From NCBI GenBank assembly GCA_050248715.1, contig JBFWRV010000023.1, positions 1 through 64,000 on the forward strand: 64,000 nucleotides of DNA, given 5' to 3'. The DNA comes from AWTP1-13 sp050248715. Its GTDB lineage: Bacteria > Pseudomonadota > Alphaproteobacteria > Rhizobiales > Hyphomicrobiaceae. A program made the position numbers and the translations under genes. Under the pieces are notes generated by a model. The model made no database searches. It was not told the DNA's origin and saw only the letters and a program-made list of their open reading frames with translations. The first letter of the stretch is position 1; each line of letters begins with the position of its first letter. Positions 9,259 to 18,219 of this stretch are shown piece by piece.

Positions 9259-10586
9259 CAGGGATCGACCAGAAGGACGCGGAAATCATTGACGTTGGTC
9301 TGCGTGGGTCCGCGCACCACCAGTCCGCCCGCGGCTTCGAAGAAAGTCGTGGCGTCGTTGTTGTCGAGGAACTTCTGGGCGTCGAGGTGGCGGGCGGAGA
9401 AGAGCGTGGTGCTGTCGATGATGGCGCCGGCGGGATCGGTCATTTTGCCGGTGCCGCCGTCTATACCGTCGGTATCCGCCGCCAGCGCGCCGATACCCGC
9501 GGTGCCGTCGAGCGCGAGCGCCAGAGCGAGCGCATACTCCTGGTTGCGGCCGCCGCGCCCGCGTACGTTGCGCACCGTGACCGACAACTCGCCGCCGCTC
9601 AGGATCGCGACCCTGCGGCCCGAGGCCTTCAGCTCACGCGCCAGCTTCGCATGCGCACCTGCCGCGTCGCGGGCTTCCCCAGTGACGGCGTCGCCGAGGT
9701 CGACCACCTCGTAGCCCTTGGTTCTTGCGACGCCGGCTGCAGCAGCGAGCGCCGCGGCGGGTGTCGCGGTCATGCGATACTCCGCGTTCGCGAACGCGGG
9801 GTCGCCGGGCTTGGGCGTCTCGTTGGCGGGATCGGCAAGCGCGGCGTCGATGGCAGGCGGCAGGGTGAGGCCGAGCGCCTCCATTGCCGCGCGGCGCCTT
9901 TCCAGCACGGCACGCGCATCCGCGAGCGTTGTCGGATCTGGAACTGTCGGCCCCGAGCCGATGGTGGCGGGATCGTCGCCCGGCACGTCGGAGATGGCGA
10001 GGGTCATCATGGAGGCCGGCGTCGCCTTGCGCAGGCGCCCGCCCTTGATGCGCGAGACGTGGCGCCGCACGGTGTTCATTTCGTGAATGTCGGCGCCGCA
10101 CTTGAGGAGCCCGCGCGAAAGCCCGGTCTTGTCGGCGAGGGTGAGGCCCGCTGCGGGCGCTGCCCAGAGCGCGGAGGCCCCGCCCGACAGCAGGACGAGG
10201 ACGAGATCACGGCTTGTCGCCGTGGCGACGAGGGCAAGCGCACGCTCCGCCGCCGTCTGGCTGGCGGCGTCCGGGGTCGGATGCCGCGCGGTGATGATCT
10301 CGATCGCGCCCGGACGCTGCGCGCCGAGCGTCTCGAGCGAGCCGTGCGGCGCCGTCGTGAATCCGGCAATCCGGTCGATGACACCCTGCGCGCGGTAGTG
10401 CGCATCCGCGGCCACCGCCATGGAGGCCGCCGCCTTGCCCACGCCGACCACCAGGATGCGTCCGCCTGCCGGCGGCGCCGGCAGATGCGGCGGCAGGCAC
10501 ACGGCAGGATGGGCCGCAGCCACGGCGGCGTCATAGAGCGCGAGCAGGGCCGCCCGCTCGTCGGCTTGTGCGGCTCCGTTCGCCAT
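9258..10586 (-). CDS. Glycerate 2-kinase, MOFRL/DUF4147 family
   Basis: A 442-residue protein of the class II glycerate kinase family (GckA/TtuD), which phosphorylates glycerate to 2-phosphoglycerate; older annotations call it hydroxypyruvate reductase. Visible blocks are GGRILVVGVGKAAASMA (about residues 31–47), VLVLLSGGASALW, DVPGDDPATIGSGPT, and the C-terminal MOFRL motif GRGGRNQEYALALAL followed by AADTDGIDGGTG. The ATG at 10586 (MANGAAQ) is chosen because residues further upstream show no homology-like pattern. First gene of the operon leading to pyk. Confidence 0.92.
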   Translation of the reverse strand: MANGAAQADERAALLALYDAAVAAAHPAVCLPPHLPAPPAGGRILVVGVGKAAASMAVAADAHYRAQGVIDRIAGFTTAPHGSLETLGAQRPGAIEIITARHPTPDAASQTAAERALALVATATSRDLVLVLLSGGASALWAAPAAGLTLADKTGLSRGLLKCGADIHEMNTVRRHVSRIKGGRLRKATPASMMTLAISDVPGDDPATIGSGPTVPDPTTLADARAVLERRRAAMEALGLTLPPAIDAALADPANETPKPGDPAFANAEYRMTATPAAALAAAAGVARTKGYEVVDLGDAVTGEARDAAGAHAKLARELKASGRRVAILSGGELSVTVRNVRGRGGRNQEYALALALALDGTAGIGALAADTDGIDGGTGKMTDPAGAIIDSTTLFSARHLDAQKFLDNNDATTFFEAAGGLVVRGPTQTNVNDFRVLLVDP

Positions 10587-10726
10587 GGATCGTCGACTGG
10601 GCCTGATGCTTCCTGCCACCATTTGCCGGTACGACACAGGCCGGGTCAAGCCGAGCGCGGCTCCAGCCGGGATGCGGGGCCGCGTGCACGCTTTGTGAGG
10701 TGGAGTGAGCCCACTATAGTCGGGAC

Positions 10727-11899
10727 ATGGCCGATGATGCATCGCCGGCGCACCGCATCCCCGACGAAGAGCACGAGAGCTACCGCATCCTTGGTGGCCG
10801 TGCCGACGCCGGCCTCATCCTGCTTTGCGACCACGCCGCCAATGACATACCCCCGCCCTACGGCACCCTGGGGCTTCCTGCGGAGCAGCTCAGACGCCAT
10901 ATCGCCTACGATATCGGCGCCGCACGCGTGACGGCAGGCTTGGCTGCCGCCCTCGGGGTGCCCGCGGTGATGACCCGCTTCTCGCGGCTGCTGATCGACC
11001 CCAACCGCGGCGTGGATGACCCGACCCTTATCATGCGGCTGTCGGACGGCGCGGTCATCCCCGGCAACCGCCGCCTCGACGAGGGCGAGCGCCGTCGGCG
11101 CATCAGCCTCTACTACGCGCCTTACCACCGCGCCATCGGTAGTGTCATCGACCGGTGCAGCGCTTCAGCGGGTGGGCCCCTGCTGCTGTCCATACATTCC
11201 TTCACCGAGAGTTGGAAGGAGACCCCGCGACCCTGGCACGTCGGCGTACTGTGGGACCGCGACCAGCGGCTCGCCCGGCCGCTCATCGATGCGCTCCATG
11301 CCGAGGGCGATCTCATCGTCGGCGACAACGAGCCCTATTCCGGCCAACTCGAGGGCGACTCTCTCTGGCAGCACGCCACGAGTCGCGGGCTCGCCAATGC
11401 CCTGATCGAGATCAGGCAGGACCTGATCCGGGACGAGGGTGGCCAGGACGCATGGGTGCAGCGGTTCGCCCGTATTGTACGCCGCGTTCTCGCGCATACA
11501 TTTGGCTTGCATTTAGAGGGGGCTGCCGCGGGCGGCGCCCGACGCGTGGGCGCCGCCACAGTCCCCGTGCGTGGCTCGATGAACGGAGCAGGGACAATGA
11601 CCAAAATCGATCAATCTCTCCAAAGCGAGTTGGAGGCTGCCGCATTCCGGCGCCTGGTCGAGCATCTGCGGGCGCGCAGCGATGTGCAGAATATCGACCT
11701 GATGAACCTCGCGGGGTTCTGCCGCAACTGCCTCGCCAACTGGTATCAGGAGGCAGCCGGCGCCAAGGGCCTGGAGCTCAGCAAGGACGGCGCGCGCGAG
11801 GTGATCTACGGCATGCCCTACAAGGAGTGGCAGGCCAAGCACCAGAAGGAGGCGAGCGCCGAACAGAAGGCAGCCTTCGCGAAATCGGATCCGCATTAA
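10727..11899 (+). CDS. N-formylglutamate amidohydrolase fused in frame to DUF1244
   Basis: A continuous 390-residue frame. Residues about 20–265 are an N-formylglutamate amidohydrolase domain (zinc-dependent hydrolase giving glutamate and formate), with LILLCDHAAND (30–40), DIGA, FSRLLIDPNR, LLSIHSFTE and LIEIRQDLI. Residues 291–390 are a complete DUF1244 protein. Between them lies a low-complexity Gly/Ala/Arg linker. In related bacteria these are two adjacent genes, so the fusion seems to come from loss of the first stop codon. An internal ATG with its own Shine–Dalgarno starts the DUF1244 part, so both a fused and a separate product are possible. Confidence 0.85.
   Translation: MADDASPAHRIPDEEHESYRILGGRADAGLILLCDHAANDIPPPYGTLGLPAEQLRRHIAYDIGAARVTAGLAAALGVPAVMTRFSRLLIDPNRGVDDPTLIMRLSDGAVIPGNRRLDEGERRRRISLYYAPYHRAIGSVIDRCSASAGGPLLLSIHSFTESWKETPRPWHVGVLWDRDQRLARPLIDALHAEGDLIVGDNEPYSGQLEGDSLWQHATSRGLANALIEIRQDLIRDEGGQDAWVQRFARIVRRVLAHTFGLHLEGAAAGGARRVGAATVPVRGSMNGAGTMTKIDQSLQSELEAAAFRRLVEHLRARSDVQNIDLMNLAGFCRNCLANWYQEAAGAKGLELSKDGAREVIYGMPYKEWQAKHQKEASAEQKAAFAKSDPH
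11597..11899 (+). CDS. DUF1244 protein, probable internal translation start
   Basis: The last 100 codons of the preceding frame correspond to a full-length DUF1244 protein beginning MTKIDQSLQSELEAAAFRRL, with the FCRNCLANWY core and MPYKEWQAKHQ near the end. GGAGCAGGG at 11585–11593 is a well-placed ribosome binding site for the ATG at 11597. It is a small cytoplasmic protein of unknown function in alpha- and gammaproteobacteria. Listed separately because the site suggests it is still made on its own even though the upstream stop codon is missing. Confidence 0.6.
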   Translation: MTKIDQSLQSELEAAAFRRLVEHLRARSDVQNIDLMNLAGFCRNCLANWYQEAAGAKGLELSKDGAREVIYGMPYKEWQAKHQKEASAEQKAAFAKSDPH

Positions 11900-12272
11900 T
11901 GCGATGATCGAGAAGCGCGAATTGCGGCTCGGCGCTGGGCGATCGTCAGGCTCGCGAAATTCATTCCCGCTTGCTGCCCGTGCGGCGAGTTTGACGATGC
12001 GGACGCCGGCGTCGCGTGCCCGGCCAACCTTTCGTGAATTTCATAGTGCTTGGAAATGCTTGACTGGCGGCCCGTTCGAACGGGCCGCCCGGCACTCGGG
12101 CCTTGACACTGCCATTGAGCCGCCTAATTAGGCGCGGGCGAGTGCCGGCACCGGGCGCGCCCTACTGTCGCACGCGCGTCAGCCACACAACAAAAGCCAC
12201 AATCGCGCGCTTGGGGCCTTTCGTGACCTGGCAAAGGCGCACCGGCTGGACGACCGAGGAGGAAGGCTTGAA
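11900..12272. other. Structured intergenic region before the Gld-type operon
   Basis: About 370 bases without a supported gene. It holds a perfect 24-bp palindrome (12066–12089), then an inverted repeat with 10-base arms (12089–12098 and 12139–12148) that encloses a 14-bp palindrome at 12121–12134. A TTGACA at 12103–12108 sits inside this structure but lacks a good -10. The operon's ribosome binding site, GGAGGAAGG, lies just before 12273. Confidence 0.6.
12066..12089. repeat. Perfect 24-bp palindrome
   Basis: Bases 12066–12077 are the exact reverse complement of 12078–12089, centred on TTCGAA. As RNA it would form a strong G+C hairpin on either strand. No T run follows, so it could be a terminator-like structure or a protein binding site. 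Confidence 0.7.
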
Positions 12273-13235
12273 ATGTCGGCCTTGATCGAAGCTTCCGATC
12301 TCAGGAAGCAGTTCGGCGACATCGTCGCCGTCAATGGCATTTCCCTCAATGTCGAGCGGGGCGAGGTGCTGGGCTTCCTGGGCCCTAACGGCGCCGGCAA
12401 GTCGACCACCATGAAGATGCTCACCGGCTTTCTCGAGCCGGACGCCGGCAGCGCCCGCATCGCCGGCATCGACGTGCTCGAGAATCCCAGGATGGCCCGG
12501 GCGAAGCTCGGCTATCTGCCGGAGGGTGCTCCCTGCTATGGCGACATGACGGCCCGCGCCTTCCTCACCTTCATCGCGGAAATCCGCGGCTTCGATCGGG
12601 CGGAGGGCGGCAAGCGCGTCGCCGCCGCCGTCGACAAGACCGAGCTTCACTCCGTGCTCGAGCAGAGGATCGATACCCTCTCCAAGGGCTTCAAGCGCCG
12701 CGTGGCCATCGCTCAGGCCATCCTGCACGATCCGCAGGTGCTGATCATGGACGAGCCGACCGACGGTCTCGATCCCAACCAGAAGCACCAGGTGCGCAAA
12801 CTGATCGCCGGCATGGCCAAGGACAAGGCCATCATCGTGTCCACCCATATCCTGGAGGAGGTGGAGGCGGTGTGCTCCCGCGCCATCATTATCAACCGCG
12901 GGCGCATCGTCGCGGACGGCACGGCAGAGGACCTGATGCGCCGCCTGCCCTACCACAACACGATTGCCCTCAAGGTGGCGACGGGCCGCGCCGAGGCCAT
13001 TGCCAAGGCGCTGAGCGACTTCGCGGCCATCTCGAAGGTCGAGCGGGTGGGCGCCGCCAACGGCCGCGTGCAGCTGCGGGCGGTGCCGAGCGCCGGCGCG
13101 CCCATCCCGGCCGAACTCGCCTCCATGATCCGCACGCGCCTGATCGAGGCCGAGGAGGTGCAGGTCGAGCGTGGCAATCTCGATGACGTGTTCCGCCAGA
13201 TCACCACCTCGGACACGGGGGCCGGCCATGCATGA
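12273..13235 (+). CDS. ABC transporter ATP-binding protein, GldA type
   Basis: A 320-residue ATPase. Walker A GPNGAGKST (about residues 38–46), signature LSKGFKRRVAIAQA (about 136–149), Walker B VLIMDEPTDGLDP and the switch histidine in STHILEEVEA are all present. The C-terminal 80 residues form the extra domain typical of ATPases that partner ABC-2 permeases. Start ATG follows GGAGGAAGG. It is the first of four overlapping or closely spaced genes resembling the Gld-type set (ATPase, permease, auxiliary protein with a Gld-like domain, DUF4340). Such sets occur widely outside gliding bacteria and their substrate is unknown. Confidence 0.93.
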   Translation: MSALIEASDLRKQFGDIVAVNGISLNVERGEVLGFLGPNGAGKSTTMKMLTGFLEPDAGSARIAGIDVLENPRMARAKLGYLPEGAPCYGDMTARAFLTFIAEIRGFDRAEGGKRVAAAVDKTELHSVLEQRIDTLSKGFKRRVAIAQAILHDPQVLIMDEPTDGLDPNQKHQVRKLIAGMAKDKAIIVSTHILEEVEAVCSRAIIINRGRIVADGTAEDLMRRLPYHNTIALKVATGRAEAIAKALSDFAAISKVERVGAANGRVQLRAVPSAGAPIPAELASMIRTRLIEAEEVQVERGNLDDVFRQITTSDTGAGHA

Positions 13236-13974
13236 ACTCGTGCGCAACACGTGGATCATCGCCAAGCGCGAGTTCATCGCCTACTTCAGCACGCCGCTGG
13301 CCACCGTCTTCCTGATCATCTTCATTGCGCTCACCGGCGCGTTCGCCTTCTACGTCGGCGGTTTCTTCGAACGCGGCCAGGCGGACCTCGCGCCGTTCTT
13401 CCAGTACCACCCCTGGCTCTATCTTCTGCTGGTGCCCGCGGTTGCCATGCGGCTGTGGGCGGAGGAACGCAAATCCGGCACCATCGAGCTGCTGATGACC
13501 CTGCCGATCTCGCCCTGGGAGGCGATCCTCGGCAAGTTCCTGGCCGCCTGGGCCTTCATCGGCGTGGCGCTGGTGCTGACGATGCCGATGTGGATCACCG
13601 TCAACATCCTCGGCAACCCCGACAACGGCGTCATCCTTGCCGGCTACATCGGCAGCTTCCTGATGGCGGGCGCGTTCCTGGCCATCGGCTCGTGCATCTC
13701 GGCGCTGACCAGGAACCAGGTGATCGCTTTCATCGTCGCCTCCACCATCTGCTTCCTGCTCGTCATGAGCGGGCTCGAGCTGGTGTTGAACGTGCTGCGC
13801 GCCTGGACGCCGGGCTTCGTCGTTTCGGCCGTGTCGTCGATGAGCTTCCTGTCGCATTTCGACCGGATCACCAAGGGCTTCCTGTCGCTCTCCGGCGTCA
13901 TCTTCTACCTGTCGCTGATCGCCTTCGCCCTGTTCACCAACAAAATCCTGGTCGACCTGAAGAAGGCCGACTGA
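13228..13974 (+). CDS. ABC-2 type permease, GldF type
   Basis: A 248-residue membrane protein with six predicted helices. It starts MHELVRNTWIIAKREFIAYF, has the hallmark segment MRLWAEERKSGTIELLMTLP (about residues 74–93) on the cytoplasmic side after the second helix, and further hydrophobic segments to the end. It overlaps the ATPase gene by eight bases, so translation is probably coupled. It would form the membrane channel with the GldA-like ATPase. A start further upstream would lie wholly inside the ATPase gene and is not supported. Confidence 0.92.
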   Translation: MHELVRNTWIIAKREFIAYFSTPLATVFLIIFIALTGAFAFYVGGFFERGQADLAPFFQYHPWLYLLLVPAVAMRLWAEERKSGTIELLMTLPISPWEAILGKFLAAWAFIGVALVLTMPMWITVNILGNPDNGVILAGYIGSFLMAGAFLAIGSCISALTRNQVIAFIVASTICFLLVMSGLELVLNVLRAWTPGFVVSAVSSMSFLSHFDRITKGFLSLSGVIFYLSLIAFALFTNKILVDLKKAD

Positions 13975-13987
13975 GGGAGCAAGCCCC

Positions 13988-16054
13988 GTGTCCGACAATT
14001 CCAAGCAAGCCCCGACCTTCTATCAGCCCGTGATCGACTGGGCGGCCCGACTGCCGCGCCACACGCTGGCCTGGAGCAGCATCGCCCTGGCGTTCATCCT
14101 CCTGTTGAGCGTCAACCTGTTCGCGGGCAGCACGCTGCGCAACGCCAAGGTGGATCTGACGCAACAGCGCCTCTTCACGATCTCTGAGGGCACGCGCGGC
14201 ATGCTGCGCGCCATCGACGAGCCGATCAGCATGCGGCTCTACTTCTCCAAGCGCCTGGGCGAGGCCGCCTCCATCTACGCCCGCTATTTCGAGCGTGTGC
14301 GTGCGCTGCTGCAGCAGTACAGCGACATCTCCGGCGGCCGGCTGCAGCTCACCGTGTTCGATCCCGAGCCGTTCTCGGATGCCGAGGACCGCGCGGTCGC
14401 GGCGGGCCTGCGCAGTGTGCGCCTCAACCAGGAGGGCGAGGTCGGCTACTTCGGCCTTGTCGGCAGCAACTCCACCGATACCGACGCCACCATTCCCTTC
14501 TTCACCACGGATCGCGAGGTCTATCTCGAGTATGATCTGACCAAGCTGATCTACACGCTGGCGAACCCGAAGAAGCGGGTGGTCGGGCTCATTACCAGCC
14601 TACCGCTCGATGGCGGCGCCATGAACCCGATGGCCATGATGAGCGGCGGACGCCAGCAGCCGCCGCAAATGATCATGGAGCAGATCCGCGACTTCTTCGA
14701 GGTCAGGACGCTCGGCCAGGACATCAAGGAGGTGCCTGCCGACGTCGATGTGCTGATGATCGCTCAGCCTGATCGCCTCACCCCCGAGGCGACCTATGCC
14801 ATCGACCAGTTCGCCCTCGGTGGCGGCAAGGTGCTGGCGCTGGTCGACCCGGTCGCCGAGCTTGGCGCGCGTCCCGGCCCCATGGGCATGATGCCGCCGA
14901 GCCCGACGAGCCCCGAATTCGTCAAGCTCCTGAAGGCCTGGGGCGTAGACTTCGACCCCAGCAAGGCCGTGGGCGACATCGCTACCGCGCGGCGCGTGCA
15001 GTTCGGTGGTGGCGCGCGCCCGGTGGTGACGGAATACGTGGGTTGGCTGGGCCTCGACCGCTCCAGTCTCGACCAGAAGGACGTGCTGGCCGGCGGCATC
15101 GAGCGCCTCAACCTTGCCACCCCCGGCTTCCTCTCCAAGGCGGAGGCCGCGACGACGACGGTGTCTCCCCTGCTGCACACCAGCCCGCAGGCCATGCAGA
15201 TCGCGGCCGAGAAGTTCTCCGCCGCACCTGATCCCGTGGGCCTGCTGCGCGCCTACAAGCCAGAGGGCAAGGCGTTGACGCTGGCGGCGCGCATCTCCGG
15301 CAGCGCCAACAGCGCCTACCCCGAGGGGGCCCCGAAGCCCGTGCCGAAGGCCGAGGGCGACGACAAGGCCAAGGCCGGGGAGGCGGCGGCCAAACCGGAG
15401 GACAAGGCGAAAGAGGAGAAGCCTGAGGGTGCCGCGGCCAAGCCGCACAAGGCCTCCGGCCAGATCAACGCCATCGTCATCGCCGATACCGATCTGCTGG
15501 GCGACCAGTTCTGGGTCGACGTCCGCGACTTCCTGGGTCAGCAGGTGGCCATTCCCAACGCCAGCAACGCCGCTTTCATCGTCAATGCGATCGACAACCT
15601 GTCGGGTTCGGACGCGCTCATCGCGCTGCGCGGACGCGGCGCCGACGACCGGCCGTTCCTCCTCGTCAACGATCTGCGCCGCGAGGCCGAGCAGCGCTAT
15701 CGCGAGAAGGAGCAGGCCCTCACCGCCAAGCTCAAGGAGGTGCAGGATCAGCTCACCAAGCTCGAGAGCGCGGGCGATGGCAGCAACGTCATCCTGAGCG
15801 AGGGCGACCGGCAGACGATCGAGAAATTCCGCGGCGACATGCTGTCGATCCGCCGCGAGCTGCGCGAGGTCAAGCGCGCCCTGCGGCAGGACATCGATCG
15901 GCTCGACGGCTGGCTCAAGTTCACCAACATCGCGTTGGTGCCGCTGCTGATCGGAGCTGGCGGGATCGGGTTTGCCGCCCTGCGCCGCCGCAAGAAGGGC
16001 CCGGCGCCCGCAGCAGGCAAGAGCGGATCGGGCACGGGAGAAGCATCGGCATGA
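13988..16054 (+). CDS. Gld-type ABC system auxiliary protein (GldG-like)
   Basis: A 688-residue protein with a GTG start after a GAGGGAGC site. A transmembrane helix near residues 30–50 is followed by a large periplasmic part of the Gld/DUF7088 kind, with blocks ISEGTRGMLRAIDEPI and MRLYFSKRLGE. About residues 455–490 are a Lys/Glu/Ala-rich linker. A coiled coil (about 560–635, rich in Glu/Lys/Leu) precedes a final helix and a short basic tail. Homologues are auxiliary components of ABC-2 exporters of unknown substrate. It ends in a four-base overlap with the DUF4340 gene. Confidence 0.88.
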   Translation: MSDNSKQAPTFYQPVIDWAARLPRHTLAWSSIALAFILLLSVNLFAGSTLRNAKVDLTQQRLFTISEGTRGMLRAIDEPISMRLYFSKRLGEAASIYARYFERVRALLQQYSDISGGRLQLTVFDPEPFSDAEDRAVAAGLRSVRLNQEGEVGYFGLVGSNSTDTDATIPFFTTDREVYLEYDLTKLIYTLANPKKRVVGLITSLPLDGGAMNPMAMMSGGRQQPPQMIMEQIRDFFEVRTLGQDIKEVPADVDVLMIAQPDRLTPEATYAIDQFALGGGKVLALVDPVAELGARPGPMGMMPPSPTSPEFVKLLKAWGVDFDPSKAVGDIATARRVQFGGGARPVVTEYVGWLGLDRSSLDQKDVLAGGIERLNLATPGFLSKAEAATTTVSPLLHTSPQAMQIAAEKFSAAPDPVGLLRAYKPEGKALTLAARISGSANSAYPEGAPKPVPKAEGDDKAKAGEAAAKPEDKAKEEKPEGAAAKPHKASGQINAIVIADTDLLGDQFWVDVRDFLGQQVAIPNASNAAFIVNAIDNLSGSDALIALRGRGADDRPFLLVNDLRREAEQRYREKEQALTAKLKEVQDQLTKLESAGDGSNVILSEGDRQTIEKFRGDMLSIRRELREVKRALRQDIDRLDGWLKFTNIALVPLLIGAGGIGFAALRRRKKGPAPAAGKSGSGTGEASA

Positions 16055-17070
16055 AACCCAAGGCCTTCGCAGCGCTGGCGGTCGCCACGGTCGCATGCCT
16101 CGCGCTTGCAATCACCACGTACGCCGCCCAGAACCGTTGGGCGCAGGCGGCCGTTTCCGGCACCGCACTCTTCCCCACCCTTGCCGCCCAGGCCGGCAAT
16201 GTCGCGAAGGTCGAGCTCAAGCAGGGCGACAACGCCATCACCCTGGCGCGGAGCAAGGAGGGCTGGACGCTGGCCGACCGCGCCAACTATCCCGCCAAGG
16301 CGGAGGCCGTGCGCGCACTCATCGTCAAGCTGGCGCAGGCGGAGTTGGTCGAGGCCAAGACCCGCAACAAGGACCGCTATGCCCTGCTGGAGCTCGAGGA
16401 GCCGGGCGGCAAGGACGCCAAGTCGCGCCAGCTGCGCCTCCTCGACGACAAGGGCGCCGTGCTGGCCGATGCCGTGATCGGCAAGCGCCGCTATGACGCC
16501 TTCGGCTCCAACAGGAGTGGCACCTACGTGCGCAAGCCCGGCGAGGCGCAGACCTGGCTCAGCAATGCTGACCTCGATCTCACGGTGGCCGTCAAGAGCT
16601 GGGTGAACCCGGGCGTGCTCGATATTGCGGCCGCCAAAATCGGCAAGGTGATCGTGGAGATGCCCGGCGAGGAGCCTCTGACGATCGAGCGCGATGGATC
16701 GGACAAGAGCAAATACACCATCGCCGCCATCCCCGACGGCAAGAAGCTGAAGGCCGGCGCCGGCCCTGACAGCATTGTGCGGGCGGCCGGCAACATCGAG
16801 ATGGAGGACGTGCGCAAGGCCGGCGGCACCCCCGGAACCGACGCCGGGACCGTCAAACTCGAGGGTGACGGCGGGCTTGCCGTCACGTTGAAGTTGCGCA
16901 AGGACGGCGAGGATTCCTGGGTGTCGATCGAGGCCAGCGGCAGCGATGGCGACGCAAAGAAGACGGCGGATGAGGTCAACGCCCGCGCCAAGGGGTGGGA
17001 GTTCAAGATCCCCGCGCACAAGGTGCAGTCCATCCTCAAGAAGCGCGACGAGTTGTTCGAGGCAAGCTGA
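16051..17070 (+). CDS. DUF4340 protein of the Gld-type operon
   Basis: A 339-residue protein with one N-terminal membrane anchor (about residues 7–27), then a DUF4340 domain of repeated beta units: FPTLAAQAGNVAKVELKQGD, LARSKEGWTLADRANYPA, RNKDRYALLELEEPGGKDA and TYVRKPGEAQTWLSNADLDL. Its ATG overlaps the previous stop (ATGA). DUF4340 proteins regularly accompany Gld-type ABC transporters and are probably surface or periplasmic partners. Last gene of the operon, meeting the glycosyltransferase gene tail to tail with three bases between them. Confidence 0.88.
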   Translation: MKPKAFAALAVATVACLALAITTYAAQNRWAQAAVSGTALFPTLAAQAGNVAKVELKQGDNAITLARSKEGWTLADRANYPAKAEAVRALIVKLAQAELVEAKTRNKDRYALLELEEPGGKDAKSRQLRLLDDKGAVLADAVIGKRRYDAFGSNRSGTYVRKPGEAQTWLSNADLDLTVAVKSWVNPGVLDIAAAKIGKVIVEMPGEEPLTIERDGSDKSKYTIAAIPDGKKLKAGAGPDSIVRAAGNIEMEDVRKAGGTPGTDAGTVKLEGDGGLAVTLKLRKDGEDSWVSIEASGSDGDAKKTADEVNARAKGWEFKIPAHKVQSILKKRDELFEAS

Positions 17071-17073
17071 TCG

Positions 17074-18219
17074 TTAGCCCGCGCGTGCGCCGCTCTCGGC
17101 GGTGCTGATCTCGTTGCCGCGCCAGGCGTAGCTGTCGGTGACCCATGCGTGCGCCCACACGAATGGGAGCAGCACATCCCTCAGCATCCAGGCGAACGGC
17201 GACTGCCAGCTAAGATGCCAGCCGGCAGCGCGGGCCAGGACGGCCTCGGCGCCGAGCCATACCGTAGCGAGCCCGGCTACGCCTGCAAGCACGGTCTCGG
17301 TCGGCAGGTCGTTCGCCGCGCCGACATAGGCAAGCGCCGCGAGCGGTAGCAGGCAGCCGGTCAGCACCTCCACGGCAAAGCAGCCGGGGAACGCCATGCG
17401 CCGCATACGCGCCCAGCGCGCCTGGCGATCCCAGACCTGCTTAAGCGTGCGTGCGCCGAGCGGTTGGCGAAAGGGCGCGTCGACGAGGGCTGCATCGAGA
17501 CCGAGGCCGCGGACGATCTTGGTCGCTGCCGCATCCTCCGCAATCTCTGCCGCCAAGGCGTGGATGCCGCCGGCCCGCGCCAGCTCGCCGCGTCGCATCA
17601 GCATCGTCTTGCCCTGGGCGAAGCCGAACCCGAGGCTATCCGCAGCGTACTGCCAGCGCGCCTGGTAGGTGTTGAGGAAGGCGCATTCCAGCACGGCGCC
17701 GAAGCCCTCGGGCCGGCAACCGATCGGGGGCGAGCAGAGGATGCCCGTATCGCGTCGCCAGCCGAGGAGCAAGCGCTGCACGTAATCGCGAGGCATCAGC
17801 ACGTTGCTGTCGGCGAAGATGATCCAGTCGCCTCCTGCAACCTGCCATCCCTTGACGAGATTGTTGAGCTTGGGATTGGCGGAGATCGCATGATTTCCGA
17901 TCAGCAGGCTCGCCCTCACGTGTGGATTGGCATCGATCAGCCGGCGCACCAGATGGGCCGCGGGGTCGCCGGCGTCGGCGCAGCAGAAGATCATCGCGAA
18001 GTTGGGGTAATCGAGGGAAAAGCCTGACCGCAGCGTCACCTCGTCGTAGCGATCGAGGCCGCAGATGGGACGCAGGATGCTGACCGAGGGCGCGCCGCCC
18101 CCCGGAGGGGGCCGCGACGCCCCTTCACGGCAACGGAGCATCGCAATTGCCACCGAACCCAGGTGCAGAGCGGTAGCGGTTACGCCAAAGCCGATCAGAA
18201 GCCATTCGAATGCCGTCAT
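17074..18219 (-). CDS. GT21-family glycosyltransferase (ceramide glucosyltransferase-like)
   Basis: A 381-residue membrane glycosyltransferase. An N-terminal helix (about residues 4–24) precedes a GT-A catalytic region with SILRPICGLDRYDEVTLRS, FCCADAGDPA, the DxD-like WIIFADSNVLMPRDYV, EDAAATKIV and the RQARWARMRR motif that matches the (R/Q)xxRW signature of processive and GT21 enzymes. Two or three hydrophobic helices close the protein. Homologues add sugars to ceramide or hopanoid lipids (HpnI type); no hopanoid gene is adjacent, so the acceptor is open. The ATG at 18219 gives the natural N-terminus. Confidence 0.85.
   Translation of the reverse strand: MTAFEWLLIGFGVTATALHLGSVAIAMLRCREGASRPPPGGGAPSVSILRPICGLDRYDEVTLRSGFSLDYPNFAMIFCCADAGDPAAHLVRRLIDANPHVRASLLIGNHAISANPKLNNLVKGWQVAGGDWIIFADSNVLMPRDYVQRLLLGWRRDTGILCSPPIGCRPEGFGAVLECAFLNTYQARWQYAADSLGFGFAQGKTMLMRRGELARAGGIHALAAEIAEDAAATKIVRGLGLDAALVDAPFRQPLGARTLKQVWDRQARWARMRRMAFPGCFAVEVLTGCLLPLAALAYVGAANDLPTETVLAGVAGLATVWLGAEAVLARAAGWHLSWQSPFAWMLRDVLLPFVWAHAWVTDSYAWRGNEISTAESGARAG

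Noticed and set aside
12103..12130. Sigma-70 promoter (TTGACA) for the Gld-type operon
   Set aside because: The -35 is perfect but the bases at -10 match poorly at spacings of 16 or 17, and the hexamer lies in a palindromic structure.
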